DNA from: Bacteroidota bacterium
Lineage (GTDB): Bacteria > Bacteroidota > Bacteroidia > B-17B0 > Aurantibacillaceae
DNA length: 64,000 nucleotides
Direction of reading: 5' to 3'
NCBI GenBank assembly: GCA_016711805.1
Contig: JADJSH010000014.1
Coordinates: 1-64,000 of the forward strand
Part shown: one piece after another, positions 55,631 to 64,000 of the stretch
Position numbering within the stretch: the first letter of the stretch is position 1
How the letters are laid out: each line of letters begins with the position of its first letter
Position numbers and translations under genes: made by a program
Notes under the pieces: generated by a model
What the model was told of the DNA's origin: nothing
Seen by the model: only the letters and a program-made list of their open reading frames with translations
Database searches by the model: none

Positions 55631-57901
55631 CTACAATTTAAATCGCACACCTAAAAAGCCTCTTATTCCCTGATTAGGAGCAAACATATACGTTGGGTCA
55701 AAACTTTGAGCATAAGGATTATTTGCAGTTGAAATAACTTGACCCGCTGCATTATACTGCACACCTTTATCAAAGGCATCAAACGGACGAGCAATGCTAT
55801 TTGCTGGTGGAGTATAGTTTAATAAATTCTTTATTCCTCCATAAATTTCAAATCGTTTCAGTTTTTTAGTTATTTGAATATTTTGAATACTCCACCAAGG
55901 CGAATATTCTTTTCTTGGATCTAATGCACCTAGTAAAGGCAAACGCATCGGACTATAAATATTTCCGGTGTAATCAAAACTCAATCCTAATTTCTTCCAT
56001 TCATAACTTACTGCCCAAGTGCCTGTAAAGTTCTCAGTTAATACCTGACGAGATTGAAGACCATTTTCTACTTTATAATTATCCATATACGTTCCGCCAA
56101 CTAAAAACTTTAAAGGAATTTTTTGAAATGCTAAATCAATATTAGCAGATGCGCCCTGCGAAACAGCAAAGCCATTTAAATTATCAAAGTAAATCTTGTT
56201 TGGGTCGGTATCATAATCGGCAATAATACGATTACTAAATCGGGTGTAAAAAACCGACATATCAATTCCTAAAATAAATTTCTCTTTATAAAATTTAGTA
56301 ACATAATTTAAATTCACATTGACGCTTTGTTCGGGTTTTAAATTATCTAAAACAATTACCTCTCTTGAACCTGTTAATGCCGCGTGATCTTCGCTAAACA
56401 CATTAGCCACACGATAACCTGTACCTGCGTTTAATCTTAAAATATTTTTTGAATTCAAGGTCCATTTATAAGCAAAACGAGGCGTATAAATATTGCCATG
56501 TGCTTGATTGTAATCGTATCTAAACCCTAATAATAATTTATGATTGCAATTAAATTTTATTTCATCTTGTATAAATATGCCAGGCAATGCTACATTATTA
56601 GGCATATTTTTAGGATTAATAGAGTCGTTTGTTTGTGTAATTACCGTATTATCATCATACCACGTATAGCGATAAGCAGTACCAATTAACAAAGAATGTT
56701 TTTCAAACTCTTTTTCCCAATACAATTGATTAAATAGTATTTTTTGTTGAGCATTAAACTTTATAGTACCATAATAAGAATTCTGATCATGATTATTAAA
56801 AGATACATTATAAAAAAAACGTTCTTTTAAGGGCAGTTGGTATTTTCCTATTACTTCATATCTACCTGTAAATATACTTTCTCCATAAATACTATCTGTT
56901 CCCCGCCATTTTTTATTCCACTTCATATCACCGCCCCATCTATCCTCGTAATAATATCGCAAAGCAATAGAAGCTTCCCGATTATCTTTTCTAATAAAAT
57001 TAAATTTATTAAACACCGAAATTCGTTGCTGTAAGGTCACATCCGTAAAACCATCGTTATTATGATCCACTGGGTTTTGATAGTTATAATAATTCATACC
57101 CAATAAGGCATTTACTTTTTTTCCTAGTTTATATTTTATTCCTGCATCTACATTATACTCTTGATAAGACGTTGCCATCACATCTAAATTCAATTTATCA
57201 GCATTAGCTGTTTTTTTGGTGATGATATTAATTAAACCACCCACTGCCTCGCTACCGTATAATGATGAAGCTGGCCCTTTAACAATTTCAATACGCTCAA
57301 CCAAACTATTAGGAATGCCAGATAAACCATATACAGAAGATAAACCACTTACAATTGGCATTCCATCTATCACAATCATGGTATAAGGTCCTTCTAAACC
57401 ATTAATATGAATATCACCCGTATTACATACATTACAATTTAATTGCGGACGAACCCCATTTACATTTTGAAGGGCATCAAAAATACTTGGTGTTGGATTT
57501 TTTTTAAATAACGCAGGTGTATACACTTCTACTGGCACAGGACTTTCTGTTTTAGAAACTTCCTTCATGGTACCAGAAATCACAACTTCATCTAAACCCA
57601 ATGCATCTGGTATTAAATTTACATTCACTACAAGATTTTCATTTTCTTTTAGAACGACTATTTTTTCAAATGGTTTGTACCCAATTGCCGAAATTCTTAA
57701 GGTATATTTCCCGAATTTTTCAGAGGTTAAACGATAAATGCCTTTTTCGTTTGTACTTGTGCCAATGTTTGTTCCAACCAATCCAACTGAAGCAAAACTT
57801 ACCAAACCTATATCTGACTTCACTACTCCTTTTACAGAAGCAACTTGAGAGAAACCAAGTATTGGAAACATTAAAAGCAATAATAGTATTCGAAATAGCA
57901 T
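55631..57901 (-). CDS. TonB-dependent receptor
   Basis: 756 residues. Signal peptide MLFRILLLLLMFPILGFSQ, carboxypeptidase-like regulatory domain (VKGVVKSDIGLVSFASVGL) at about 20-105, plug at about 110-245 with a distinctive CNVCNTGDIHINGLEGPYTM (C-x-x-C) and VERIEIVKGPASSLYGSEA, then a 22-strand barrel ending in LGVRFKL. It imports a metal complex or similar substrate across the outer membrane. It is divergent from a DtxR-family regulator, so regulation by iron or manganese is likely; the substrate is not shown. Confidence 0.92.
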   Translation of the reverse strand: MLFRILLLLLMFPILGFSQVASVKGVVKSDIGLVSFASVGLVGTNIGTSTNEKGIYRLTSEKFGKYTLRISAIGYKPFEKIVVLKENENLVVNVNLIPDALGLDEVVISGTMKEVSKTESPVPVEVYTPALFKKNPTPSIFDALQNVNGVRPQLNCNVCNTGDIHINGLEGPYTMIVIDGMPIVSGLSSVYGLSGIPNSLVERIEIVKGPASSLYGSEAVGGLINIITKKTANADKLNLDVMATSYQEYNVDAGIKYKLGKKVNALLGMNYYNYQNPVDHNNDGFTDVTLQQRISVFNKFNFIRKDNREASIALRYYYEDRWGGDMKWNKKWRGTDSIYGESIFTGRYEVIGKYQLPLKERFFYNVSFNNHDQNSYYGTIKFNAQQKILFNQLYWEKEFEKHSLLIGTAYRYTWYDDNTVITQTNDSINPKNMPNNVALPGIFIQDEIKFNCNHKLLLGFRYDYNQAHGNIYTPRFAYKWTLNSKNILRLNAGTGYRVANVFSEDHAALTGSREVIVLDNLKPEQSVNVNLNYVTKFYKEKFILGIDMSVFYTRFSNRIIADYDTDPNKIYFDNLNGFAVSQGASANIDLAFQKIPLKFLVGGTYMDNYKVENGLQSRQVLTENFTGTWAVSYEWKKLGLSFDYTGNIYSPMRLPLLGALDPRKEYSPWWSIQNIQITKKLKRFEIYGGIKNLLNYTPPANSIARPFDAFDKGVQYNAAGQVISTANNPYAQSFDPTYMFAPNQGIRGFLGVRFKL

Positions 57902-57949
57902 TTTTTAAATTATAGTCAAAGTTCTATCATTTTATATAATTAAAATTAT

Positions 57950-57969
57950 TATTTTTGGTTGACCAAAAA
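57950..57969 (+). promoter_or_regulatory. promoter/operator of DtxR-family regulator
   Basis: TATTTTTG at 57950-57957 fits the -7 box TAnnTTTG. It overlaps the perfect palindrome TTTTTGGT-TG-ACCAAAAA (57952-57969), eight pairs per arm, 8 bases before the regulator ATG. This is the size and position expected for an autoregulatory DtxR/MntR operator; repressor binding would block the -7 region and the start site. Confidence 0.6.
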
Positions 57970-57977
57970 ATTAATTC

Positions 57978-58634
57978 ATGCAATCCGAAACTATAGAGAA
58001 CTATTTAAAAACCATTTATCATCTTTCTGCTGGTAATTCTAATATCGTTAACAATAAACAACTAGCCGAAAAATTACATGTAATTCCTGCGACAGTAACT
58101 GAAGCCGTAAAAAAATTACATGAATTAAAATTGGTGATTTACGAAAAATCGTATGGCACACGATTAACCACATCTGGCTCTAAAATGGCTTTAAATATTG
58201 TTCGACGCCACCGCATTTGGGAAACCTACCTTGCTAATGAATTAGGTTTTGGTTGGGACGAAGTGCATGAAATTGCGGAAGAATTGGAGCATATTAAAAA
58301 TGACAAACTCATTAAAAAATTATCTGAGAAATTAGGTCACCCAAATTTCGACCCGCACGGAGATCCAATACCTGATGAAAAAGGGAAAATTCAAAAAAGT
58401 AATTTCATCAAATTATCAGAAGTAAAAATAAAAAGTCATTACAAGATAATGGGCGTTACTGATCATTCTACGACCTTTTTAAAATATCTAGAAAAACATC
58501 AGTTAATTATTGGGGCCTCTATCAACATTAAAACGATTGAAGAATTTGATAATTCTATAATTTTAATTTGTCAGAAAAAAGAAGTGAGCATCAGTCCTAA
58601 AGCGGCAGAATGTATTATTGTAGAGACTTTATAA
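57978..58634 (+). CDS. DtxR/MntR-family metal-dependent regulator
   Basis: 218 residues. N-terminal winged helix (MQSETIENYLKTIYHLSAGN, NKQLAEKLHVIPATVTEAVK), dimerisation and metal-binding domain (ALNIVRRHRIWETYLANELGF, WDEVHEIAEELEHI, GHPNFDPHGDPIPDEKG with ligands in the middle) and an SH3/FeoA-like C-terminal domain. It binds Mn2+ or Fe2+ to repress uptake genes. It is divergent from the TonB receptor and sits next to its own operator. Confidence 0.92.
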   Translation: MQSETIENYLKTIYHLSAGNSNIVNNKQLAEKLHVIPATVTEAVKKLHELKLVIYEKSYGTRLTTSGSKMALNIVRRHRIWETYLANELGFGWDEVHEIAEELEHIKNDKLIKKLSEKLGHPNFDPHGDPIPDEKGKIQKSNFIKLSEVKIKSHYKIMGVTDHSTTFLKYLEKHQLIIGASINIKTIEEFDNSIILICQKKEVSISPKAAECIIVETL

Positions 58635-58655
58635 TTTCGTTTTAATACTAACATT

Positions 58656-58881
58656 TGGGCATGTCCGCCAGCTGGCGGATCGGGCTTTCCGTTCCAATCT
58701 TTCACATCTGAAAAAGATGCGAAAGGATTTCCACTACAATCCCTCACGCGGGTTTTACGTTAAAATTGGAATTACTATTCCAAACTTAGAGTAAATCACG
58801 TGAGGGATGTGAGCGAAAATCCTTTTTGTGTTCCTTTACAAAAAGATTGCAGCGTGTAGCCCGACCCGCAGGGACACGCCC
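58656..58881. repeat. palindromic structured repeat, copy B (inverted pair)
   Basis: It has the same two-module layout as 23674-23936. The right module (58797-58881) has GTGAGGGATG, GAGCGAAAATCCTTTTT, ACAAAAAGATTGCAGCG, GCCCGACCCGCAGGG and ACACGCCC; the left (58656-58750) is its reverse with stems TTTCGCATC/GATGTGAAA and TCCGCC/GGCGGA. The stems differ from those of copy A while linkers are kept. It lies in the convergent gap between the regulator and the DUF4139 gene. Confidence 0.75.
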
Positions 58882-58887
58882 TAATAA

Positions 58888-60576
58888 TTAATTAAAAGCA
58901 ACTGCCATATATTTTGGTGCTTTAATTTGATACATCAACGTTAACTTCTTACTATCCTTTGCTTGTATAGTAGAACGCCATTTTAAAATGCCTGTCACTT
59001 CATCATACTTAGCTCCTGATAATTCTTTTCTGTCAACCACTACTGATTTATCTTGAGCTAATGGTAATTGATCTTCTACTTCAATTTCAATTTTTGTTGC
59101 TCGTGAATTTTTCATCGTAATTTCATAGGTGTATTGATGTAAAATATCGTTATCCAATACTTTTTGAGAACATTTTTCTTTTATCTTTTGACGTTTAATG
59201 GCAATGTTTTTATCAATACCTAACGACAATTGAATCGTGTCTTCTGTTCCGCCTGGTACTAAGCTTGTATTACCAACATAAGAACCATCGTAATAAATAG
59301 AGGCTTCTCCACCCATGGTAATGGCATCTTCCCAATCAGATAAAACAGCCGTTAAATACACATTGTTATTTAATTTAGGAATGGCTTTGTAACGGTAATT
59401 GGTTTTTAAATCTTTAACCATAATGGCTGCAAAATGTTCTTTGCCGTCGCTTGGGATATTATAATTTAATTTGATTTCATATTCTGTTTCAATTACATTT
59501 TCACTTACTGATGTATACTCATAAGCATTTTGTGCAACCACCGATTGTTCTTGTTCTTTTTCAAGTAAATCATAATCATCTGCTTTTTTAGCTTTGTCTG
59601 AATAACCTGCTCCTGCTGCCGGTGCTGAAAGAACTCTACTGTCTTTATTATTATTTTGTTTATACGGATTGTAACCTAAATACCAAGGTGATAAGGAAGG
59701 GATATTATACGAACGATTTGGATTAGCTGTTGAAAGCACCAATTTTACATTCCCCCAATCTATTCCTGACTCTTGGTGAATTTGTGCTTTGTAGGTTAGC
59801 TTTACATTTTGTTCGCTCGACATAGCTCTTAAATCATAAGAAGGTGTCCAACCTGCATTAGTGATATAATAATTTAAACTAACAGTAGCTTGTGTAGCTT
59901 GATCAGCAATGACATGAACTAAAATGCGGTAATCTACCTGCTCCACTTCACCAGTATTATTTTGATTAGTTAATTCACGACTCACATTTACAATTCGTTC
60001 ATTTAAAATTGTTTTTTTAGCTTCTAATTTTTCGCGTTCACGCTTTAATTTTAGTTGCTCAGTATTGATATTATATAGTTTCTCTCTCAAATACGTTAAA
60101 CCGTCTTTTAAAGAAGCAATGCTATCGCGCTTAGATTGACCTTTATATAAACTATAATTCAATAACACATTTTTTTCAGTAGAAAGTGCGTCTGATTTAG
60201 AAGTGATGTCTTCAATTAAATAATTTAATTCTTGTAAACTATCGTTTACTTGTTTTAATAATTTCTTATAACGCACATCTCCATTTAATTTCGCTTTATC
60301 AAATTCTGGGTAATGCACTTCATGCTGAATATCAGCAATGATAAAATTGCCATTGCCTGATGCTTGGATAGCCGAAGCATTAATACAATTTTCTAATCCA
60401 GAAAAGATGATGGTATTTTGACCCGCTACCAAATTAACCAAGGTATTACGATGCACTTGCGCACCTTGTGTGTACACAATAATTTTTTCAGGTTTTGATT
60501 TGATTGTTTTTTCTGTTTCTGCTGCGTTTGCTTTTACGATTGTTAAGCAGAACACAAATATTAAAAGAGATTTCAT
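58888..60576 (-). CDS. DUF4139 domain protein (MuiA family)
   Basis: 562 residues. Signal peptide MKSLLIFVFCLTIVKANAAE, DUF4140 N-terminal domain (KIIVYTQGAQVHRNTLVNLV), a coiled coil (SLKDGLTYLREKLYNINTEQ and following, about 145-200) and a C-terminal DUF4139 beta-domain (YYITNAGWTPSYDLRAMSSE, LPLAQDKSVVV). The family is named for mucoidy inhibition and is of unknown mechanism; it is periplasmic or secreted. It is followed by a palindromic repeat and preceded by a repeat-rich gap. Confidence 0.88.
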   Translation of the reverse strand: MKSLLIFVFCLTIVKANAAETEKTIKSKPEKIIVYTQGAQVHRNTLVNLVAGQNTIIFSGLENCINASAIQASGNGNFIIADIQHEVHYPEFDKAKLNGDVRYKKLLKQVNDSLQELNYLIEDITSKSDALSTEKNVLLNYSLYKGQSKRDSIASLKDGLTYLREKLYNINTEQLKLKREREKLEAKKTILNERIVNVSRELTNQNNTGEVEQVDYRILVHVIADQATQATVSLNYYITNAGWTPSYDLRAMSSEQNVKLTYKAQIHQESGIDWGNVKLVLSTANPNRSYNIPSLSPWYLGYNPYKQNNNKDSRVLSAPAAGAGYSDKAKKADDYDLLEKEQEQSVVAQNAYEYTSVSENVIETEYEIKLNYNIPSDGKEHFAAIMVKDLKTNYRYKAIPKLNNNVYLTAVLSDWEDAITMGGEASIYYDGSYVGNTSLVPGGTEDTIQLSLGIDKNIAIKRQKIKEKCSQKVLDNDILHQYTYEITMKNSRATKIEIEVEDQLPLAQDKSVVVDRKELSGAKYDEVTGILKWRSTIQAKDSKKLTLMYQIKAPKYMAVAFN

Positions 60577-60973
60577 AAGATAAATTTTTAGGATTTACAT
60601 TAGGATGTCAATTCTTTTAAAATTCCATAAATTATTTTTTAATATGAGGGCACGTTCGGCTGTGGGTTTAAAGCCCTCATCCCCGACCCTTTTGATGATA
60701 GTTTATTGTTTTAGTAGAATCATCGAATCCTGAGGATTTCCCTCGGGGAGAAGGGAGAACGCTTCCCTCTCCCCGAGGGAGAGGGATTGAGGGTGAGGGC
60801 ACTAGCACCCAACGCCGCGTGAGGGATTGCAGCGAAAATCCTTTTTATGAGGGACGAATAAAAAGATTGCAGCGTAAAGCCCGACCCGCAGGGACACGCC
60901 CAAATAATCCACTAATCAAAAAGAGGATAACATCCCTCCCCCTTCGGGTACTCCCTTCAAAGGGAGAAAGAAA
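60577..60973. repeat. repeat-rich intergenic region
   Basis: No gene is seen. From left to right: a possible remnant of the structured repeat's left arm (about 60648-60675, GGGCACGTTCGGCTG), an inverted pair GCCCTCATCCCCGACCC (60673-60689) / GGGATTGAGGGTGAGGGC (60783-60800) enclosing a large hairpin (CCCTCGGGGAGA at 60730-60741 facing CTCCCCGAGGG at 60769-60779), then a structured module (60817-60901), then a small hairpin CTCCCTT/AAGGGAG (60951-60966) near recR. It looks like nested insertions of different repeat families. Confidence 0.6.
60817..60901 (+). repeat. structured repeat, copy C (single module)
   Basis: GCGTGAGGGATTGCAGCG, AAAATCCTTTTTAT, a loop, ATAAAAAGATTGCAGCG, AAAGCCCGACCCGCAGGG and ACACGCCC. 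It matches the right modules of copies A and B, but its first stem is TTTTTAT/ATAAAAA, again a paired change. The opposite module is degraded or replaced. Confidence 0.7.
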
Positions 60974-61591
60974 TTAACGTGCTAATCTATTATTGTAAGG
61001 AATACGATTGACAATAGAACGCCCTAAGGTTACTTCATCGGTATATTCTAATTCATCACCTACGGCAATACCACGAGCAATAGCAGATAAGGTTAAATTG
61101 TATGGCGCTAATTTTTTAAAGATAAAGAAACTCGTTGTCTCTCCTTCCATGGTTGCATTAAGTGCTAAAATAATTTCAGTAACTTCTTGTCGCGATACTT
61201 TAGATACTAACGAATCAATCGTTAAATTACTTGGGCCTATTCCTTCCATCGGAGAAATTAATCCACCTAGTACATGATACACGCCTTTATAAAGACCAGT
61301 GTTTTCAATAGCCATCACATCTCTGTAATCTTGTACCACACAAACTACTTGTTGGTTGCGAATAGGATTCGCGCATACATCACAAATATCATGATCGGAA
61401 ATAGTGTGGCAATTTTTACAAAACTTTAAATCTTGCTTTAATGCTTTTAATACATCCGAAAAATTGGTAATATCTTGAGCATCTTGTTTAATTAAATGCA
61501 ATACATAACGTAAGGCTGATTTTTTTCCAACACCGGGCAAGCTCGAAAAATGAGCGACTGCTTGTTCTATTAACTTTGACGAAAATTCCAC
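60974..61591 (-). CDS. recR: recombination mediator RecR
   Basis: 205 residues. Helix-hairpin-helix SSLPGVGKKSALRYVLHL, zinc finger CKNCHTISDHDICDVCANP at about 57-75, Toprim domain (VVCVVQDYRDVMAIENTG, GGLISPMEGIGPSNL) and the C-terminal Walker-like GIAVGDELEYTDEVTLG. It acts with RecF/O to load RecA on gapped DNA. Full length, intact. Confidence 0.97.
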   Translation of the reverse strand: MEFSSKLIEQAVAHFSSLPGVGKKSALRYVLHLIKQDAQDITNFSDVLKALKQDLKFCKNCHTISDHDICDVCANPIRNQQVVCVVQDYRDVMAIENTGLYKGVYHVLGGLISPMEGIGPSNLTIDSLVSKVSRQEVTEIILALNATMEGETTSFFIFKKLAPYNLTLSAIARGIAVGDELEYTDEVTLGRSIVNRIPYNNRLAR

Positions 61592-61612
61592 TTAGTACAA
61601 AAGGTGTTGAAA

Positions 61613-63176
61613 TTACTTTGCTAATTCAATATTCATATTAATCTCCGCTTGATAAGATACCTTATCAAACACTTCAATATTTTTTGTAACTGGCTTGTAA
61701 CCTGGAGCATCAATTAACATTTGATATTTACCTGGAGGTAAAATAACCACAAAACGACCAGTTGCTGGATTTGGCAAATAGTTACCCATTAACTCTTTCG
61801 TAATATTATCATTTACCGAAATAAATACATCACTATAATTGATTTCCGAACCATCTTTAGCTGATATTCCACCAATAACAACTGAGTAGTCGCTTTCCAC
61901 TTCATTAAACGTTACGCGATAGATATCAAAATCCCCTTGTCCGCCATTTTTTGCAGAAGCGATATAACCATATTTTCCATTTTTAGAAATACGGAAATTC
62001 ATATCGTCATCGGTTGTATTGATTGGGTAACCAATATTTTTAGGACTTGTGTAAGTATTAGTTGTTTCATCAAAATTGGATTTAAAAATATCATACCCTC
62101 CCATACTTGTATGACCTTTTGATGAGAAATACAATGTTTTTCCGTCTGGCGAAATATTAGGAAAATCCTCATCATAAGGCGTATTAATTTCTTTACCAGC
62201 ATTCATTGGCTCCGACCATTTTTTTCCTAATTTTTTACAGATATAAATATCAGTACCACCTATTCCACCTTTACGGCTACTAGCAAAATATAAAGTGTTA
62301 CCATCCGAAGAAATAGAAGCTGCAATTTCATCACCACCAGCATTGATTTTCGCGTCTAATTTTTCTGGTTTGCCATATACACCCTGCGCATCTAACTTAC
62401 TGATATAAATATTTCCCTTTACCTAATCCTTCTGGCATGTATAACAAAATATTATCACCTGTTTCGCTTAAGCCAATTACTTCCATACCAGCATTTCCAG
62501 CGTTAATAGGAGCGCCAATCGGACTTGCTTTCATATACTCGCCATTTACTACTCTCGAAATATAAATGGAGTTATTGTAATTTCCATTCTCCATTTTCTC
62601 AGCATTTTTTTCGGGACGCTTTGTATTATAAATTAAAAATGCTTCGTTAGAAGTTACAAAGGGATAATAGTCGCTATACTCTGAATTAATATTTGAACCT
62701 AAGTTTTGAAACATCACATCAACTGGGAATTTCATTAACTCTTTCGCATTAATACAATGTTGTATTTGTAAATCAGCATCTACTAAATTAAAAACTGTTC
62801 CTTTTGCATCTGCTTTAAATTTTTTAAAAGCAAGTACGGCGTCATCAAAACGATTTGCGTATTGATAAGCTCTACCTAATAAATAATCTGCATTAGGATC
62901 ATGTTTTTCTTTACGAGTCACAATTTCTAAATAAGGCACTGCCTTACTTTTATTCATACTATTATTTAAGTAGCAAACACCTACGTTGTAATTATATGAC
63001 TCATTTCTTGAATCTTCATTTAACAACTGTAAATAATCGGTTAGCGCATCTTCATAATTACCAACTTTCATTTTATTAGCAGCCTCTTCAGGAGTAACTT
63101 TTGTTAATCCATCTTCTTGTGCTACACATAAAGAAGTAAAACCAGATAATAATAGTAATGTAAAATGTTTGTTCAT
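61613..63176 (-). CDS. TPR/PD40 envelope protein, frameshifted paralogue
   Basis: About 520 residues when joined. Signal peptide MNKHFTLLLLSGFTSLCVAQ, TPR-like region (EDALTDYLQLLNEDSRNESY), PD40 blades (NSEYSDYYPFVTSNEAFLIY, DEIAASISSDGNTLYFASSR, NEDFPNISPDGKTLYFSSKG-like, here DEDFPNISPDGKTLYF) and a C-terminal carboxypeptidase-regulatory-like domain. The frame breaks near 62412-62414, where one extra base (or two missing) after GKG separates it from NIYISKLDAQG. Paralogue of 50388-51932. It also lacks the OmpA domain. Confidence 0.78.
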
Positions 63177-63324
63177 TTTTGAAAATGGTTAAATAATAGA
63201 ACACTAATTTATACAATTTAGCAGGAATTGACACGCTAATGTGAAAAACTGTTGAAATAGTTTGAAAAAAACGCGTTCTATTTCACTAATATTGATATTA
63301 AGTACTTATTAAATCTCAAAAACA

Positions 63325-64000
63325 ATGATTTCATCCCTAAAATCAATCCGATTAGTCACCATCTGCATTTTAACCGTTGCTCTAACAGTAACTTGTGGCG
63401 ACCCAAAACAAGATGAAGATAATCGAACTGTGTTTAATTACAACGAAATGGCGGGCATCTCTGGCCTAGATCCAGCTTCGGCTAACAATACAGAAGATAT
63501 TTGGGGTGTAAACCAAGTATATAATGGATTAGTTCAACTAAACGATTCATTGCAAGTAAGACCTTGTATTGCTAAAAAATGGTGGATTAGCGATGATGGA
63601 TTAACTTATACATTTATTTTAAGAGACGATGTTTATTTTCATGATAATCAATGTTTTGAGGTGGAAAAGGACGAAAAGTAACGGCGAAAGATTTTGTGAT
63701 TTCTTTCAACCGTTTATATGATGCTCGCGTAAGTAGCGCTGTATCTTTATTATCAAACATCGATCGTACCGAAAAACGGGCTATAAAGGTTTTACGTCTA
63801 CAAACGATTCAACTTTTGTGGTGTATTTAAAAGAGCCATTGAGTGCATTTTTGAGTGTGTTAACTATGAAGTATTTCTCAGTAATACCTTACGAAGCTCC
63901 TGATTTTTATGGCCAAGATTTTAGACGTAACCCCGTTGGTACTGGTCCTTTTAAATTCAAATTATGGGAAGAAGGTACTAAATTGGTTTTATTAAAAAAT
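63325..64000 (+). CDS. ABC transporter substrate-binding lipoprotein (SBP_bac_5), 5' part, two frameshifts
   Basis: It runs off the right edge. Lipoprotein signal with Cys near residue 24 (LTVALTVTCGDPKQDED), then the family-5 oligopeptide/dipeptide-binding fold (MAGISGLDPASANNTEDIWG, NGLVQLNDSLQVRPCIAKKW). The frame breaks near 63660 (one G missing, giving GGKGRKVTAKDFVISFNRLYD) and again in the A5 run at 63772-63776 (one A missing, giving TGYKGFTSTNDSTFVVYL). Periplasmic side of the inner membrane or outer-membrane attached; the transporter permeases are not in the window. Confidence 0.8.

Noticed and set aside
1..64000. CRISPR array, tRNA or rRNA genes, transposase or integrase genes
   Set aside because: No regularly spaced identical repeats, no cloverleaf or rRNA segments and no DDE, HUH or tyrosine recombinase proteins were recognised in any frame.

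Overview
The window is an AT-rich bacterial chromosome segment from a member of the Bacteroidota. Evidence for this includes a C-terminal CHU_C-type (type IX secretion) sorting domain, a TonB-dependent receptor with a carboxypeptidase-like N-domain, several promoters of the TTTG / TAnnTTTG type with few Shine-Dalgarno sequences, START-like, DUF4159 and DUF1015 proteins, and TPR membrane proteins with the KRIQTALLP linker. I cannot place it below class level from sequence alone.

Layout. 1-2000 is an accessory strip of small secreted, lipoprotein or membrane genes separated by a ~150 bp repeat that carries its own Bacteroidota-type promoter. It looks like an integrase-less cassette array. 2020-13500 holds a DUF1826 protein, a VIT-type metal transporter, a DUF1801 protein fused to a perfect CDGSH iron-sulfur motif, an MFS exporter, an OmpA-like protein, rpsT, a TPR lipoprotein, DUF1015, GNAT and YggS proteins, and a run of small membrane proteins. 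13642-23671 holds an M61 peptidase, a TPR protein, an eIF1/SUI1 protein, both methylmalonyl-CoA mutase subunits, a GT87 glycosyltransferase and holA. 23963-31188 holds a VWA protein, a fibronectin-III/CHU_C surface protein, thiolase, cysteine desulfurase and a fatty-acid desaturase. 31282-39765 is an envelope block (mpl, GT4, Wza, Wzc, RfbC, TagO/WecA-like, lytic transglycosylase). 39845-48867 holds uvrA, a LOG protein, hydroxybutyrate dehydrogenase, a cassette-like MORN gene, an ECF sigma factor, a histone-H1-like/START fusion and mutL. 48881-64000 holds tandem rhomboids, PD40 and TPR proteins, DUF4159, a TonB receptor divergent from a DtxR-family regulator with a clear operator, MuiA/DUF4139, recR, and the start of an oligopeptide-binding lipoprotein.

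Two non-coding structures stand out. The first is the cassette-boundary repeat at 177-359 and 1389-1545. The second is a palindromic intergenic repeat (23674-23936, 58656-58881, 60817-60901) built from a module with invariant linkers and two hairpins whose stems differ between copies but stay paired.

The sequence contains many single-base disruptions, including in housekeeping genes (mutB, wzc, mutL, the DUF2752 gene, PD40 and TPR genes). Most are one-base losses in short homopolymers. Three in-frame stops and two ATC start codons can all be explained by a plus-strand C read as G. I treat most of these as consensus errors rather than real decay, so broken genes are annotated at their reconstructed full extent.
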